NCBI GenBank assembly: GCA_037013685.1
Contig: CM072889.1
Span: 6,395,976 to 6,459,975 of the forward strand
Reading direction: 5' to 3'
Length of the DNA stretch: 64,000 nucleotides
Source of the DNA: Acridotheres tristis
Taxonomy: Eukaryota > Chordata > Aves > Passeriformes > Sturnidae
Positions 1 to 12,100 of the stretch are shown here, piece after piece. The notes below the pieces were generated by a model. The model made no database searches. It was not told where the DNA came from and saw nothing but the letters and a program-made list of their open reading frames with translations. Numbering within the stretch: the stretch's first letter is position 1; each line of letters begins with the position of its first letter. The position numbers and the translations under genes were made by a program.

Positions 1-1284
1 GACATTAGGGCCTCCATGGCACAATCTTAAAAGAATTTAATATTCGGAGTTATTTCATTTTCTACTGTATCCATATTCTATTTATAATACAGACAAAGCA
101 ATATCCAGAAAACAAATTAGGTGTAATTTTTGTGCTAATTATCCTACATTCATCTATCCTTTTGTCATATTTATTTTTATATTGTGCCTTTGAAATATAA
201 AAAGACAATAATATTAAAACACACAAATTAAATTTTAACATTGATTTGCCTTCTGCATTCCTTCTATTTTGCATTAAAAAATTCCCACATGACATTTTAT
301 CTTGTCTTCTCACTTATATTCGCAGATAACAGAGTTATTTATTCCCTTGGCTGAAGCCTGGGGGGGTTCTTTTCAATCTTTGCACAACAAAATCTTGAAT
401 GAGAGGTGCAGGTGTTTTGAGCAAGGGCAGGAGGAGTAATTAGAAGGTCTAATATTTTTTCACTTGTGACTGGACAAACCAGGAGTTATATAAATGAAGT
501 TAAGGAATTCACCAGTTTTACAGTGATGTATGTGCCTGTGAACAACTGATCACCAGCATTGATACAATATCATGTCACCAGTTGACTGACCAATTCTTTC
601 TCATTGCTGCTACATTTTTCTGAGGCAGAGTAAATTGTAGATTAAATCCACCAACAGTCCTTGAGTCAGAATATAGTTGCAGTTATTTGCAGCTATTTTA
701 AAAACATGTTTCATAAAGAGGCCCAAGTTGAAAATCTTGTAATTTATTAGTCAATGTTCTTTAATATTTCAGGCAGTTCAGATGATAATTTTTATTTATT
801 TATTTATTTCAGGGTTTATTAAATATGCCCATCATCCTCTCTGGATGATTCTACAAAACTCATATCACAAGGAACTTGAGCTGAACTGATGTATCTCACT
901 ACTAAATCTATCCCAATCTGTCCAAGGAATACCATGTACTGCCCTTGTGCAATCACAACATTCAGAACCTATCTGGGAGCAGGGAAATAAAATTTTATAT
1001 GTAAGAGCTCTCATGAATCTTTTACCCAGGACTCAAAAAACTTCAGTCTCTTTAATTACATTTCCCAAAGGATCTTTCTAGCAGTGAAGAACAGCAGGAT
1101 GGGGAGATTTCTACTCTAGCTGGAACATTATATCATCTTGGACCTTATAGGCTAAGAAGTAACATAGGTAATTAATCCCCATCCACAATGATGCTGAAAA
1201 AGTGCTCAGTCTCAGACAGACACACAGCTTATATCCTGCTTACATCTTAGAATAATCCTTGGCTTCCCCTCATAAAGGACAAAT
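1..1284. other. intergenic DNA, no gene seen
   Basis: AT-rich sequence without a supportable gene. It contains a short (TTTA)n microsatellite at about 788-811. Open frames here are short and show no domain or splice context. Confidence 0.6.
788..811. repeat. (TTTA)n microsatellite
   Basis: About six tandem TTTA units just before a CAGGG sequence. This is a simple repeat with no coding role visible. Confidence 0.8.
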
Positions 1285-1289
1285 ATAAG

Positions 1290-1950
1290 TGTCCTGGTTT
1301 AGGGCAAATTTGGGAGAAAACCTCCAAAGGGTCCCCCCCCAGGAAGCAAACCCGAGCAGCCCCTCCCCCAACCGGGAAGAAATTTCCTCAGAGAGAAGTA
1401 GAAAAAACCTGTTTATTCAACAGGCACAACACTGCCCAACACAACAACAACAACAACAACAACAACAAAACTTCTCACTGCTCTGAAGAGATGACAAATT
1501 CAGAAAGTCTCTCTCCTGTGGGTGGTAGCTCGGCTCAGTCTGTTCTCAGTCCTTCCGGTGCTGGAAAATGCCGCTGTGCAGGCCAGGCCCCGGTGGCCAC
1601 AGGTGCAAGCTCCTGGTGCTCCCCCGGGTCCCCAGTCCAGAGCAGGTTCAAATAATTCCAGGAAAATAGGGGAAAAAAAACTGTCTGGGGAACCTCTCTG
1701 CTTCAGTCAGTCAGAAACTAAATAAAAGCAAAGGAGAGCTCTCTCCGCTGTCCACCACAGCGACACAGTCCAGGAGGACGAGAGATGGAACTCCTGTCTC
1801 TGTGTTTTGAAAACAACCGCCTCAGACATTCTACTGCTTCTCCTTCCCCCTCCTTCACTCTCAAATCCAAACTTAAAGGTACAAAACTTATTTCTGGGCT
1901 AAACAGACAAATGGGGATACAATTCAACATGACAAAGTCACCCCTGGACA
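1290..1950 (-). mobile_element. solo LTR of an avian endogenous retrovirus
   Basis: The element begins TGTCC and ends GGACA, a 5-bp terminal inverted repeat. It is flanked on both sides by the direct repeat ATAAG (1285-1289 and 1951-1955), the target-site duplication expected of an LTR insertion. No internal retroviral sequence is present, so it is a solo LTR left by LTR-LTR recombination. The 5-bp duplication suits ERV class I or a related group. I place it on the minus strand because TTTATT at 1409-1414 reads AATAAA there, leaving about 120 bp of R/U5. AATAAA also occurs on the plus strand at 1721-1726, so the orientation is moderate. Short frames inside it are by-products. Confidence 0.85.
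1441..1468. repeat. (CAA)n microsatellite inside the solo LTR
   Basis: About nine CAA units. On the plus strand they translate as polyglutamine in a spurious small frame. Confidence 0.85.
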
Positions 1951-1955
1951 ATAAG

Positions 1956-3072
1956 GCAGGAGTTTATGTCAGTATATTTGCTGTTTATCCCTAAATCTTT
2001 TTTCTCCAGAAGTGATATCAAATTGAAAATCTACCATTTTCTCTATTTAGATGGACTAGCACTGCATCTGCTATCACAACTGCAAGTTTTGCTACTGTTT
2101 TCCTAAATACGGTTCTTTAGACACATGTGATGAAAACTCAGTAGTCACAGAAATTAGTCTGATTAAACTAGATTAAAATTACACTCCCAAAATTATTGCC
2201 GTGCCAAAGTTTGATGCACATTTCTATTTGTTTTTCATAAGCTCTGTCTCAGCATCATGCCAATTTTCACATCTGTTCATGTTAAGAAAGCAAGACTGGT
2301 CCAGCATCCCTCTCTTATCCTGAAAGTAACCTGCTTGAGACACAGCATAACCCACAGCAGATCCAGGGCAAGCCATGGTGAGGAATTCCAGGTAATGTCA
2401 AAGGTTCAGCTGAGCAAAGCCAAATGAGCAGAGCCTATGACACGTCCCATATTATAGCTAATCTCATGTTTCATAGCAGTTTGAAATAGCACAGAAGACA
2501 GCTGGCAGGGATGATATAGGGACTTGTTCATCTAACCAGCAAGCTACAGACAGATGTACTGCATGAAATAGAAGCCATTAGCATTGACACATCTCACATG
2601 CCAGACAGTGGAGCAAAGTGACTCAACATGACACAAAGAGGAAATTGTGTATGACATGTCCTTCATTTCAATGAGTAACATGTCACTTCTGGCCCAACTT
2701 TTCATGTGAAGCATCAAATGCTATGTGACAGGACTTACATATGATTTCTGGGGTGCTAAAATTTGCTTATATATAAACACACTAAATATAATAAAAGGCA
2801 CCTGACAATGCAGCAGGAAAACAGAATTTCTGTACATAAATGTATTATTGGAACCCCTTATCAGGATTTTCAATTTTTTTATTATTCTATGTTTGAATAA
2901 CATTTCTTATAACTGCTGTCCACAAGCATTAACAATCATATTCTAGAGAGATAATCACCAATTATTAATTCCTTCTTACAAATCATTTGTTTGCTTCCAA
3001 ACAGTGATGTTTTTAACTGACTGGACTGAAAACATGATTCTACATAAATGGGAACATAAGAGATAATGAGAA
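1956..3072. other. intergenic DNA, nothing recognised
   Basis: No gene, RNA or repeat that I recognise lies between the solo LTR and the next LTR-like element. Confidence 0.5.
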
Positions 3073-3076
3073 ACTG

Positions 3077-4962
3077 TGTGACAAGTGAGACTGTGAACTG
3101 GGGTAGGGGTTTTGGTTTGCTAATTTGAGTTTCCCAGCCAGTGCACCAATTATGTAGTGGGTTTAGTGCTGGCCAAATTACCAGTGCAGCCACTAGAAAT
3201 TATTTATTCATTTCCTGCTGTGAGATATGGATTAGGAGGAAGAGGGCAAAACAGGCTCAAAACTTTTAAGGGTATAAAGAAGAACTTAATAACAAAATTA
3301 AAAGAAAAATTATAAGAAAATCATAATAGATCTTCAGAACAATTCTCCTCCTCCATCCTTCTTTTCTTTCCCACTGACAATGTAAAGATACAAAACCTGT
3401 GACTTTCAATCAGTTTATCACCTCCTGAATAGTCTTTCTTCAGTTCTTTTAGGGAGAGAAGTTTCTCTTGCCATGCCATGGAGAGTTCTCCACAACAGTT
3501 CTCTCATGGCTTCAATGTCACAGCAAATCAGCCGGCTGGGAAAGGAAAAAATCTGTTCACAGTGTGAAGTCCCTTCCATACCTTGCGCTTTCCCACAGCT
3601 GCTTTCATGGTCCATGTCAACTTACTGGGGTGCAATTTTAAAGATGAGATGTTCTACTATAGAAACAAAAGTTCTCTTATTTTATCTCTGGGAACAGAGG
3701 TTTTCTGCTTCCATCCCTGGGGGCAAAGTTTCTCATCTTTCTCACCTCTTTCTGTTCAAGCTTCTCATTGGATCACAGCTACTGCAACATCTGCTTATTT
3801 CAACACTGGGGCTCCTGCCTGTGGTTAGAATGCTACATCCCCCTAATGCATTCTAGGAATTACTAGGAAAAAAAGTCTGGAATATCAAATATATCTTCAC
3901 CATAGCCTTACGAAAGAATTTCAGCCCAAGACTAAGGCATCTCCTCAATCTCCTCCCATCTAGAATTTGACTCTTTCTTCACTGACCTCAGAGTCCCATG
4001 TTGTTTCCTTTATGTGTCTTCACCCTTTTCTTTTCCTGATTCAGGAAAGAATTGGTGTTTGTAGGTTCATTTGTTCTCAAGCTTTATCAATTGAAACAGT
4101 TTTTACAGAGTTCTGCAGTATTGAAAGGTAGGCACAATCGAGGAATCACTGTGTCTTTTGCTGCTGACTACGTGATCCCCACCAGCACTGCACAAGCCAC
4201 GGTGGCTGCCAGCACCACCCCGTGCTTTTCCTTCACGCAGGAGCGCTGGGAAAAGAAACAAAACTGTTGCCGCTGTTTTTGTCCTTCTGTCCCCAGCATA
4301 GCTGGTTAAAAGCAGCTAAGCAAAGTTCATTGCGAGTCCTGCTAAGACAGCCACAGCCACACAGTGCCACCCCAGTCATGGACCAGGCCAGCAGCAGCCA
4401 CTCCCAGCCCTGGTCACTTATGGTTTTGGGGTCACTCCCAGCACTGGCCATGGGGCCAGTCCTGGCCTGGTCCCAGAGTAAGCAGAGTTCATTTGCAAGC
4501 CATGCTGAGATAGCCGCGGGCACGTGGGGCTGCCGTGGCTGCACAGCTTTCAGCGTAGCAGTCCCGGTGGCATGGCCCAGCAAGGGCAGAAACCTCAGCC
4601 GAGCCGAGCACCAACTTGGCTGTGCCACAGCAGAATCTGGCCCAGCCAGGCGCAGCCCAGCCCAACCTGGTCGCATGGGGCTGAGTTGGCCAGTTACATG
4701 TTCAGAGGCCAGAAGCTAAGAGAACTTTCCTGGGCTTTGTTCGTCTTTAAATGTGCTTTTCCACAGAGGCGTAACTAGCTCTTTTGAGTGGTTTAACTGG
4801 ATATCAATCTCCTAAACTAGGCAGCTCATTGGCTAACTGGGTGCCAATCTTCCAAACTCGGCAGCTGATTGGTTTTACCCAGTCCCCACAGGGAAACACT
4901 TCTGCAGATAGTGAGTGGACTCCTTCCCCAACCAAAACACACACCTACATTAAACCCTGACA
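3077..4962 (-). mobile_element. long LTR-like element, copy 1
   Basis: About 1.89 kb. It starts TGTGACA, ends CTGACA, and is flanked by ACTG on both sides (3073-3076 and 4963-4966), a possible 4-bp target duplication that is weak by itself. The stretch 3100-3380 is clearly homologous to 45700-45960, including matching segments around 'GCACCAATT', the run before 'AGGCTCAAA' and 'TTTTCTTTCCCACTGACAATGTA'-type sequence. Copy 2 carries TTTATT that reads AATAAA on the minus strand, so I infer minus orientation with a very long, GC-rich U3 (about 4100-4700). No coding domain was found. It could be a long solo LTR or a non-autonomous LTR element. Confidence 0.6.
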
Positions 4963-5263
4963 ACTGGGCAGGTGTATGGCTGTGACAATACAAGATTAAG
5001 AAGTCTCCCCTGGCCCTTTGTCAGGTGCTTCTGAACAGCAGTGCTTACTCAGCTACCTGATTACACATTAAGATTTCTTTTCCAAAATCAAGACTCCAAA
5101 TCTGATAGGAAATTGGTATTTTATAGTGATGACAAAATCACAGAGCTCAGAGACAGATGGAAGTATTTCACAAGGTCTTTCACATTATAATTTCTCCAAG
5201 TGAAGACTCACCATGGGCAAAGTTATAGTAATATGAATGAAAATAGAATTCCTGTGTAGCTAT

Positions 5264-5303
5264 AGGCATATATATATGTATAGATATATATATATCTATA
5301 TAC
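5264..5303. repeat. (AT)n near-palindromic repeat
   Basis: Alternating AT with TGTATAGATATA answered by TATATCTATATACA, able to form a cruciform. It is a simple repeat. Confidence 0.7.
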
Positions 5304-5710
5304 AGATGGGCCCATCTTTCACTCCTAACCTGTGCGCTGTGAACAGCTCCTTGCAGACAGGACAGCATCTTTGGACAAGATTCACCCATGAACATTTTCA
5401 AGCCAAAATAATTATTATTTTCTGCAAATTTTATGCAATGTTCTAACCTCACATAAAGAATTTAAACCTAGTGGTCTTGCCTGTGTGACAGATTTCTTTA
5501 TTCCATTCAGCCCAATGAAGCCAATAAAGAAAAAGGAATTTCCCCAGAACCTCTGCCCAGAACAGCCCTGGTTCAGAATTCCAGACACTCATCCAGCAAA
5601 GTACTTGATCCATGTATTGAAATTCAAACAATTAAGACCCCACTGGAGGGTTTGGTAGTCTTCTGTAGTTTACAAAAGCTTTGTGGACTTTCGTAGATTG
5701 TATGTTAATT

Positions 5711-5731
5711 AAAAAAAAAAAAAAAAAAAAA
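5711..5731. repeat. A21 homopolymer
   Basis: Uninterrupted run of 21 A. It could be the tail of an old retroposed copy, but no parent sequence is recognisable upstream. Confidence 0.8.
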
Positions 5732-6774
5732 GCTCTGAAAAATGTGTACTTCCTCCCATCTTCTCCAGTTAGAGATTAGGAGAAAACAAAATTATTTCAG
5801 GACGTAAGGATGAACATCTTGGCCAAGAGCAAGTTGAAAAATACCACCCACCTCCTTGTTGCTCACTTATGGATATAAAAGGCCTAAAATAAATGGAGAA
5901 ATCTGGGATAGGAGGTCTCATGACAGCGTAGCACCTCAAATAGTTTGTACTCAATAATTAACATTTTTCCTTGATGCTCTGAATTACTAGATATTCCCAA
6001 AGCATATGCAATAGAGAGCAAAATAGATTTACAATGCCAGCCAGAATTTTATTACTGGCAACATTGGCAGTATGCATGTAGGTAGAAAGCCAGTGGGTAA
6101 CAAAAGTGGGTGAGGTTTTCTGTGCTCCAGTGTTAATCAAGCTTTTGTTTCTGGTACTTGAGTTTGCAAGACCCGGTCCAGCTGTCAGCATTCAGGGCTT
6201 TTGCACAGGTATTAGAATATTATGAATAGTGACTGCAATAAACCCAAGAGCTGATTCTGAAAAGACTTTATAACCCTGCCAACACATTCAGTGCCTGCAC
6301 CAATTCCTGTGTTTCAGTGTTCTGTAGATTGCACCCACCCCAGAGGCTGCACCTCTCCATGGGCAGGTGTTCCCCAGGCTCCACAGCTGGTCTGACCATG
6401 CTCCTGTCATAAGCTCTGTTTCAGAGGTGGCTCTAGGACAGACCACCCAGATGTGTCGGCAGCCCTCATGGGGCTGCTGGGATCTCCACTACTGAGGATT
6501 CCCAAATTCCAAACTTTTTTGTGGCCACTAGCAAAACTAGCAGGGAAACTGGAAACAATATCATTTTCAGCCGGAAAGTTCAAGACACGGGTATTGTGTG
6601 TCCTTTTCAAAACACCTGGTGCCAGTGTTTAAAAAGGAATTCTTTGAAGATTTTGATTCATGGGGAGCTGAAAACAGAACATTGAGATCTTATCAATATC
6701 TAATCCCACAAAATGCAAATACGCAATGAGTCAGAAATAAAACCTGTTGCATCTCAGAAGTCAGTGAAAGATGC

Positions 6775-7290
6775 TGTGGTCCAGAGGCCCTGGGAGGAAG
6801 CACCCCTCTAAAGGTTGTGGAGACATCCTTCCACAGTTCCCTGCAGTTCTGTGTTAATTACCCAGTTATGTTACCCCTTTTCTCCTCCCCAGTTCTAGAA
6901 TGTTCCCTGCTCCTGACTTCCTTATTGGCCCCCATTCCTAGTTGCTCCTTCCCTGGATCCCAGTTGGTTGTTACCCCTTAATCCCACCTCCGCTCCACCC
7001 TTATTCCCTCAACCCATTGGCCCTCAGTTCTGTTGCTCCACTCTTTGCTACCTGGTTTATATACCTCAACCCTCCTTTTTTCTCAGTTCTTTGTCCCTTC
7101 TGTGTGTGGTCAATAAAGCCCCACAGAAGCACCACACAAAGAACCCCTCCTGTCATTATTTTGCCAACCCCTTGGAAGTCATCAAGCAGCGCGAGCGTCT
7201 GGTGCACCCTGAACCATCCCTTCCTGTGGAGGAGACACTCTGCAGAAGGTGGTGGTCTCAGCAACTCCTGGCATGCCACTGCAAAAACCC
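6775..7290 (+). mobile_element. probable solo LTR (boundaries approximate)
   Basis: A pyrimidine-rich stretch has TTTATATA at 7056-7063 and AATAAA at 7112-7117, in the order and spacing of a retroviral U3/R region on the plus strand. A GC-richer U5-like segment follows. I could not find matching target duplications, so both ends are approximate. The open frames over this interval on both strands are low-complexity by-products. Confidence 0.45.
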
Positions 7291-7299
7291 ATCTGACAT

Positions 7300-8357
7300 C
7301 TCTCCAGTTTTAATTTACTCAGTGTCAGTTACAGAATTGGAATTTGTGCATAGTCACGTTATTGGCTCCATATCCTTCAGAAAAAACAATATTACAACCA
7401 TGCAGACAGGTCATTAAGTCAGACAATTCTCCTTTACTTTCTGTCTGTTACTTATTTACAAAACAAGTATTTTTAAAGAATGAGATTTGGTGTCATATGA
7501 ATGTACACTATCATATGCTTGATCACAGCTTCTTAGACATCAAGACCAATATTTGTTTTGAAATATTTCTATGCAATGGAGGCATTAGCAGCTGTTTATG
7601 TTGATTCTCTGCTGTCTAATAATAATAATCCTACAGACATCTTTATTTGGTCACTTCTGTGACCCATCTGCTCTGTTTAGTCCTCTGCTCTGACAAAATC
7701 AGTGGCATTAGGATTACATAGACCCGTATCACTCTGACAAGTATAGCTGAAATGGGTTAAAAATATTACTGTGAGGAAGAGGAAACGTAAACAGATACAG
7801 ATGGTCTAATTGCTTAAGTCTTCTTTCCTCCTGAAGATAAACTTTAAAACTGGTGATATAACAGACTGATGTCAAGCAATATGCCATGGGAATGGGTCTA
7901 AGTGCTTGAAGCATGATAATGAACTCCTCTAAAATCTTACAAGTGCAGTTAATGTTCCAGAGCACTTTCCCAAATAGGAGAGTAGTCAGTGAAATACGTT
8001 AAGAACATGTGTCCCTTGAAATTCAACTGTACCTTTTAAAAAGAGAGAGTCTAGAATAATGAAGGGAAAATACAGTAAGAAGTACCGAGCAGGAACCATT
8101 TGCCAACCGGAAACAACGCAAAGGGAGCATCAGCCTTTGCCAGTCTGCCTGGGTCACTGCTTCCTGCAGTGAAATACAGCAGCAATTTACATCTGTCATC
8201 ATTTTAAAACATATTAAACTACCAAATAGTCTTGAGGTAATGTATGATTATTTCCCTCTTCTGTTACAATTGGCTTTGAACAGCTGTCATATAGTTATTA
8301 AAATATCCTATAAGCAACATATTAGAATTTAACCATGCACAGAAATAACTTCAAGTT
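7300..8357. other. intergenic DNA, nothing recognised
   Basis: AT-rich with only short chance frames. No repeats or RNA genes recognised. Confidence 0.5.
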
Positions 8358-8363
8358 GAGAAA

Positions 8364-8850
8364 TGTCGCGGCGAGCCCTGGGATGGTGGTGGAGTGCTGT
8401 GACCTTCTAGAGAAGCATCCTGGGAAGGACAACTCTGGGGCACTGGCACATCCTCTGTGCTCGCTCCCAGGCAGAGAGTGATTTCAGCTCTTTTATGAGC
8501 TCTCCACTTCAGCCAGCACAGGAAGAGATGGGAGCCACATGTGGTGGTCCAAGGCGAAGCTTTATTCTCCTTTCCTTGAAGGGGTCCAGGGACGAAGAGG
8601 CTCAAGGTGTCTGAGGGAGCAGGGTAGATATAGGAAAGCCAGGGGCCGGGGTAGAATAGCAAAGGAATCATTTGAGGGCTCAGGGGTGGACAAAGGGGGA
8701 AGGGCCAATAGGATGCAGACAATTTACATGAAACAGGGAGGCATGCTGGGAGTAATCTTTCTGTAACCATTACAATGAGGGAGTGCCTAAGGGCATAACC
8801 TCCAGGGGAGAGAGACATCCTCTCTTACTGAGAGTCTTTCAGCCTCCACA
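8364..8850 (-). mobile_element. probable solo LTR, minus orientation
   Basis: A 487-bp GC-richer block begins TGTCGC and ends CCACA. It is flanked by GAGAAA (8358-8363) and GAGTAA (8851-8856), a 6-bp duplication with one mismatch. TTTATT at 8561-8566 reads AATAAA on the minus strand, leaving about 195 bp for the rest of R and U5. A 6-bp duplication would fit class II (ERVK-like). The 155-codon minus frame covering it shows no retroviral domain. Confidence 0.6.
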
Positions 8851-8915
8851 GAGTAATTTTTTTTTGTTTCAGAATTAGCAATTAAATTAGTAACAAAAAC
8901 TTATGAGCAGTGTAA

Positions 8916-9195
8916 CAGTTCAGATTAACTCAGGATAGAGTTAATTTTCTTCATAGCAGCTTGTAAAGTGCCATGGTACTTTGTAATTGTGACCAAAACA
9001 GTGTTGATAACACATCAATGTTTTGGCTATTACTGAACAGCATAAAGGCCTCTTCTGTTATCCTCACCCACAAGTTTTCTCACTTTTCCTTTCCAGTTCT
9101 CTCCACCATCCTGGTGGAAGGAAATGAGTGAGTGACTGTGTGGGGCTGAGCTGTCTACTGGGGGGGTTAACCCACAAGATACAGCTTTTATTCCA
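8916..9195 (+). mobile_element. truncated old LTR fragment
   Basis: The segment containing GGATAGAGTTAATTTTCTTC and, later, GTGTTGATAACA resembles a common passerine LTR start that I know from memory. It is diverged and both ends are indistinct. Strand is inferred from that resemblance only. Confidence 0.4.
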
Positions 9196-9199
9196 TTCA

Positions 9200-12100
9200 T
9201 CTTGCTAAACTGAGTCAACACTGACTCATGTTTTCAGCTGTCTTAGAAATGTTTGATAATGCTGAGCAAACAAATGAATATGTAATCAAGGAGTGCCATG
9301 AAGGAGTCCTTGAAAGACGCTGGATTGCTTCACCTAATTCCTGCTACATTTTAAGTCAGATCCATGACAGATTCCTAAAACATGCCTCATAGAGCTTTCA
9401 GTAAATGGGAGCTGATGCTTCTGTTTTGCTTATATTAATGAAATATCTCACAATGCTAAAAAATACATCCAGTTGTTAAAATAAACAAAGAAATGTCTAA
9501 GTTGGATGGGTGAAAAGGTTCCTCTGCCAGTATCTGATGGTCCATCAATAAGTGCTGCTCCTTAAGAGCCTTAAGAAAGCAATATACATGCTCTGCTGAA
9601 AAAGATCAGAGCCAGACTTGAAAATCATTTTAACAGACAGAGGTTGATGTCATCCTGGGTTCCCAAATCCTACTGAATCTCATAGATATCAAACAAAAGC
9701 AAGGACATAAGTTGTTGTTTTTATTTTTTTTTAATGTTACTTCCTCTAGTAAGTCTCCATTTGACATGACTTCTAAGTCATGGAAGTGGAAGAGTGGATG
9801 GTGAGTCCCACATCTGCTCTGTGAAGTCTGATACCACTTGCAGGATGGGTAACAGAACTGAAAGTAGCTCAGGGAACAAGAGAGTCATGGATTTGGGATA
9901 AGAAATAATCTCAGGAACTTGAGCAGAAAGGTTTGGGCTTTTGTCTCTCATCACTGGGACACTTGCATGCTAGGTCTTCCAAGAGACAGTCCCAGGGACA
10001 TTTCAGGAACAACAGGGAACCTAGATCCCTGTGGGTATTTTTGGTGTTGGGTTTTGTTTGTTCTTTTTTTGAGCTGTAATTCCTTCTTCCTTGGCCTCAT
10101 TTCAATAAGAATGGAGGCTTTCACCCAGAATATCACCCTGTAGGAAAGAAACGCACTCTGATGTAGAGACTGCCACTGCAGACACCCTTAACCCAAGGAA
10201 CACGTGAGACAGTGGCCTCTCACCAAATGAACACATATTCAAACAAATGGAGAACAAAATAATCATCTACACATAAAGTTCTGCCTTTGAGCTCTGGTGC
10301 AGCTCTAAATAGACATGGAAGCTAAATACAGACTTTTCCATACATCTCTCTCTCTCTGACACTTCCTGTTCCCTGAGATCTACTCCATCTGCTATGAAAC
10401 CCTGTGGACAGCAACCTCCACCCCCAGGCTGGAGATGAGATTCAGCTAAATTAGCACTGTAACCTCCCCAGTGGAACAGGACATGCAGCATGGGGAGGGC
10501 AGTGCTAAAAGGCACAAATGCCTTTTTGTTTGGGGATCCAGTACACAGGGAAAAAACACAGGCTCTGTAGGGAAATGCAGGAGAAGCTAGCCTGGAATGT
10601 GGTCATCTCTGCTAGACTTCCTTCCAGATCCTTTTCAGTCCTCCAGGTACTCACCCTTTCTCCACTTACAGGATCTGTTTCTTTCAAAGCAATTTATCAT
10701 TTGGGTTTTCTTTGTTCCATCCAATCACAAATACTTCCTAAACAGAATAAAAAATTGTCAGATTGCACTTAGCTGGAAAAAAAGAAGATTTGCTGGATTG
10801 TCCCCAGACTCACAGCAGAGCGACAGCATAAACTCCTCAGCGATTCCATATATTTCCTGTCAGCAGGCTGGGGAAGCACTCAGGAGTAGCTCCTGTTACA
10901 GCAGCTACAGTAGTTTCAAGCTTATCTTTGGGCAGAAGCCTGCTTTACAATTTTTGCCTTCTCCTTTTATTTGTACTTGCCAAAACTCCTGTGATATTGT
11001 TACCAGGGCTTTGCAGCTCTCCCCAGGGGCAGAGGCTAACACAGCCATAGTCCTTCTGTGCTGGTTGAACAGCCAGTTGTTCACACTGGAGGTTTTTTTA
11101 ACCCTCACTAATAAGAGCCAAAAGCATTTTAAAAAGGAAAAAACACTTGAAAGCTTGTCATTTTCTGCAAAACACTTTACACAGAAAAATAGGTTTTGTT
11201 AATACCAGTTTTCCCAAGTGTCTCAATTACCTGAAAACGCTGCTTACTTTAAATGCTACAAGCAAATATAAGAGACAAATACACAGTGCAAGCTGTCAAA
11301 TCTAAAATTGAGAAATCTTATTATAACTTGTGTATAGCTCACCCAGTCCCTAATGCTTCAGTCTGGGGAAGGAACATCTGGACATCAGGAACACATGAAA
11401 TGCTGCACTTTTTCATGACTTGTGCTTGTTCACAGCCCTGAACACAGCCACAGCAGGGGGATTCAGGCAAGGAATGCTGGGCATGTACATAAGAGTGCAT
11501 GTAAACAAACTGAGGCTGGTTCCTGTAGGAAGGGAGACCTCCACCTCCCTCTGAGCATGGGTGGCTCTCATCACATCTCATCACCACAAGCACTACCCAC
11601 TGATTTGCACCCGGTTCCCCTGGCAGTACCTTTTGCAAAGGTTCAAGTCAAGGATTAGACCTTCTTCTTTGTCAAGCCTTAACAAAGCCATTACTGACCT
11701 CTGTGATGACTGCACACACTGCTACAATGAATTGCTGCCTCCTTCAGTAATTCTTTAACAGATATTCAGGTATATGCAGGTATAACAACAGAATGGACAA
11801 AGGTTGTCAAAGGACAACATGTTAAGTCCTTGCATCAATTTACTTTGGTTTTATTTCACATAACATGTCCAAGATACTGGATCAGTAACCAGAAGTGAGA
11901 CCTTCCACCAACATGGGAAAGCACTCCAGCCACCGGCAGAGAACACAATTCTACAACAGAAGTCAGTCCAATACTGTAGATGAAATGAAAGTAGAATATG
12001 GGTCCTGCGTAATATGAACATGGGACTTTCTATGTTGGCAAAAAGAATAACCTTCTTACAGCAGCCTAATATTGCTTACTTTTGGCTTGTATAATTCCAT

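Larger units (their letters stand above)
4967..6770. other. intergenic DNA with simple repeats
   Basis: No gene supported. It contains an AT-rich near-palindrome at about 5264-5303 and a 21-bp A tract at 5711-5731. Confidence 0.5.

Noticed and set aside
5711..5731. Poly-A tail of a processed pseudogene
   Set aside because: No recognisable gene-derived sequence precedes the A run and no target duplication was seen.
8351..8818. 155-codon minus-strand frame
   Set aside because: It coincides with a probable solo LTR and shows no domain.
10597..11202. 201-codon plus-strand frame
   Set aside because: No domain, signal peptide logic or codon bias, and no splice or promoter context; likely chance.
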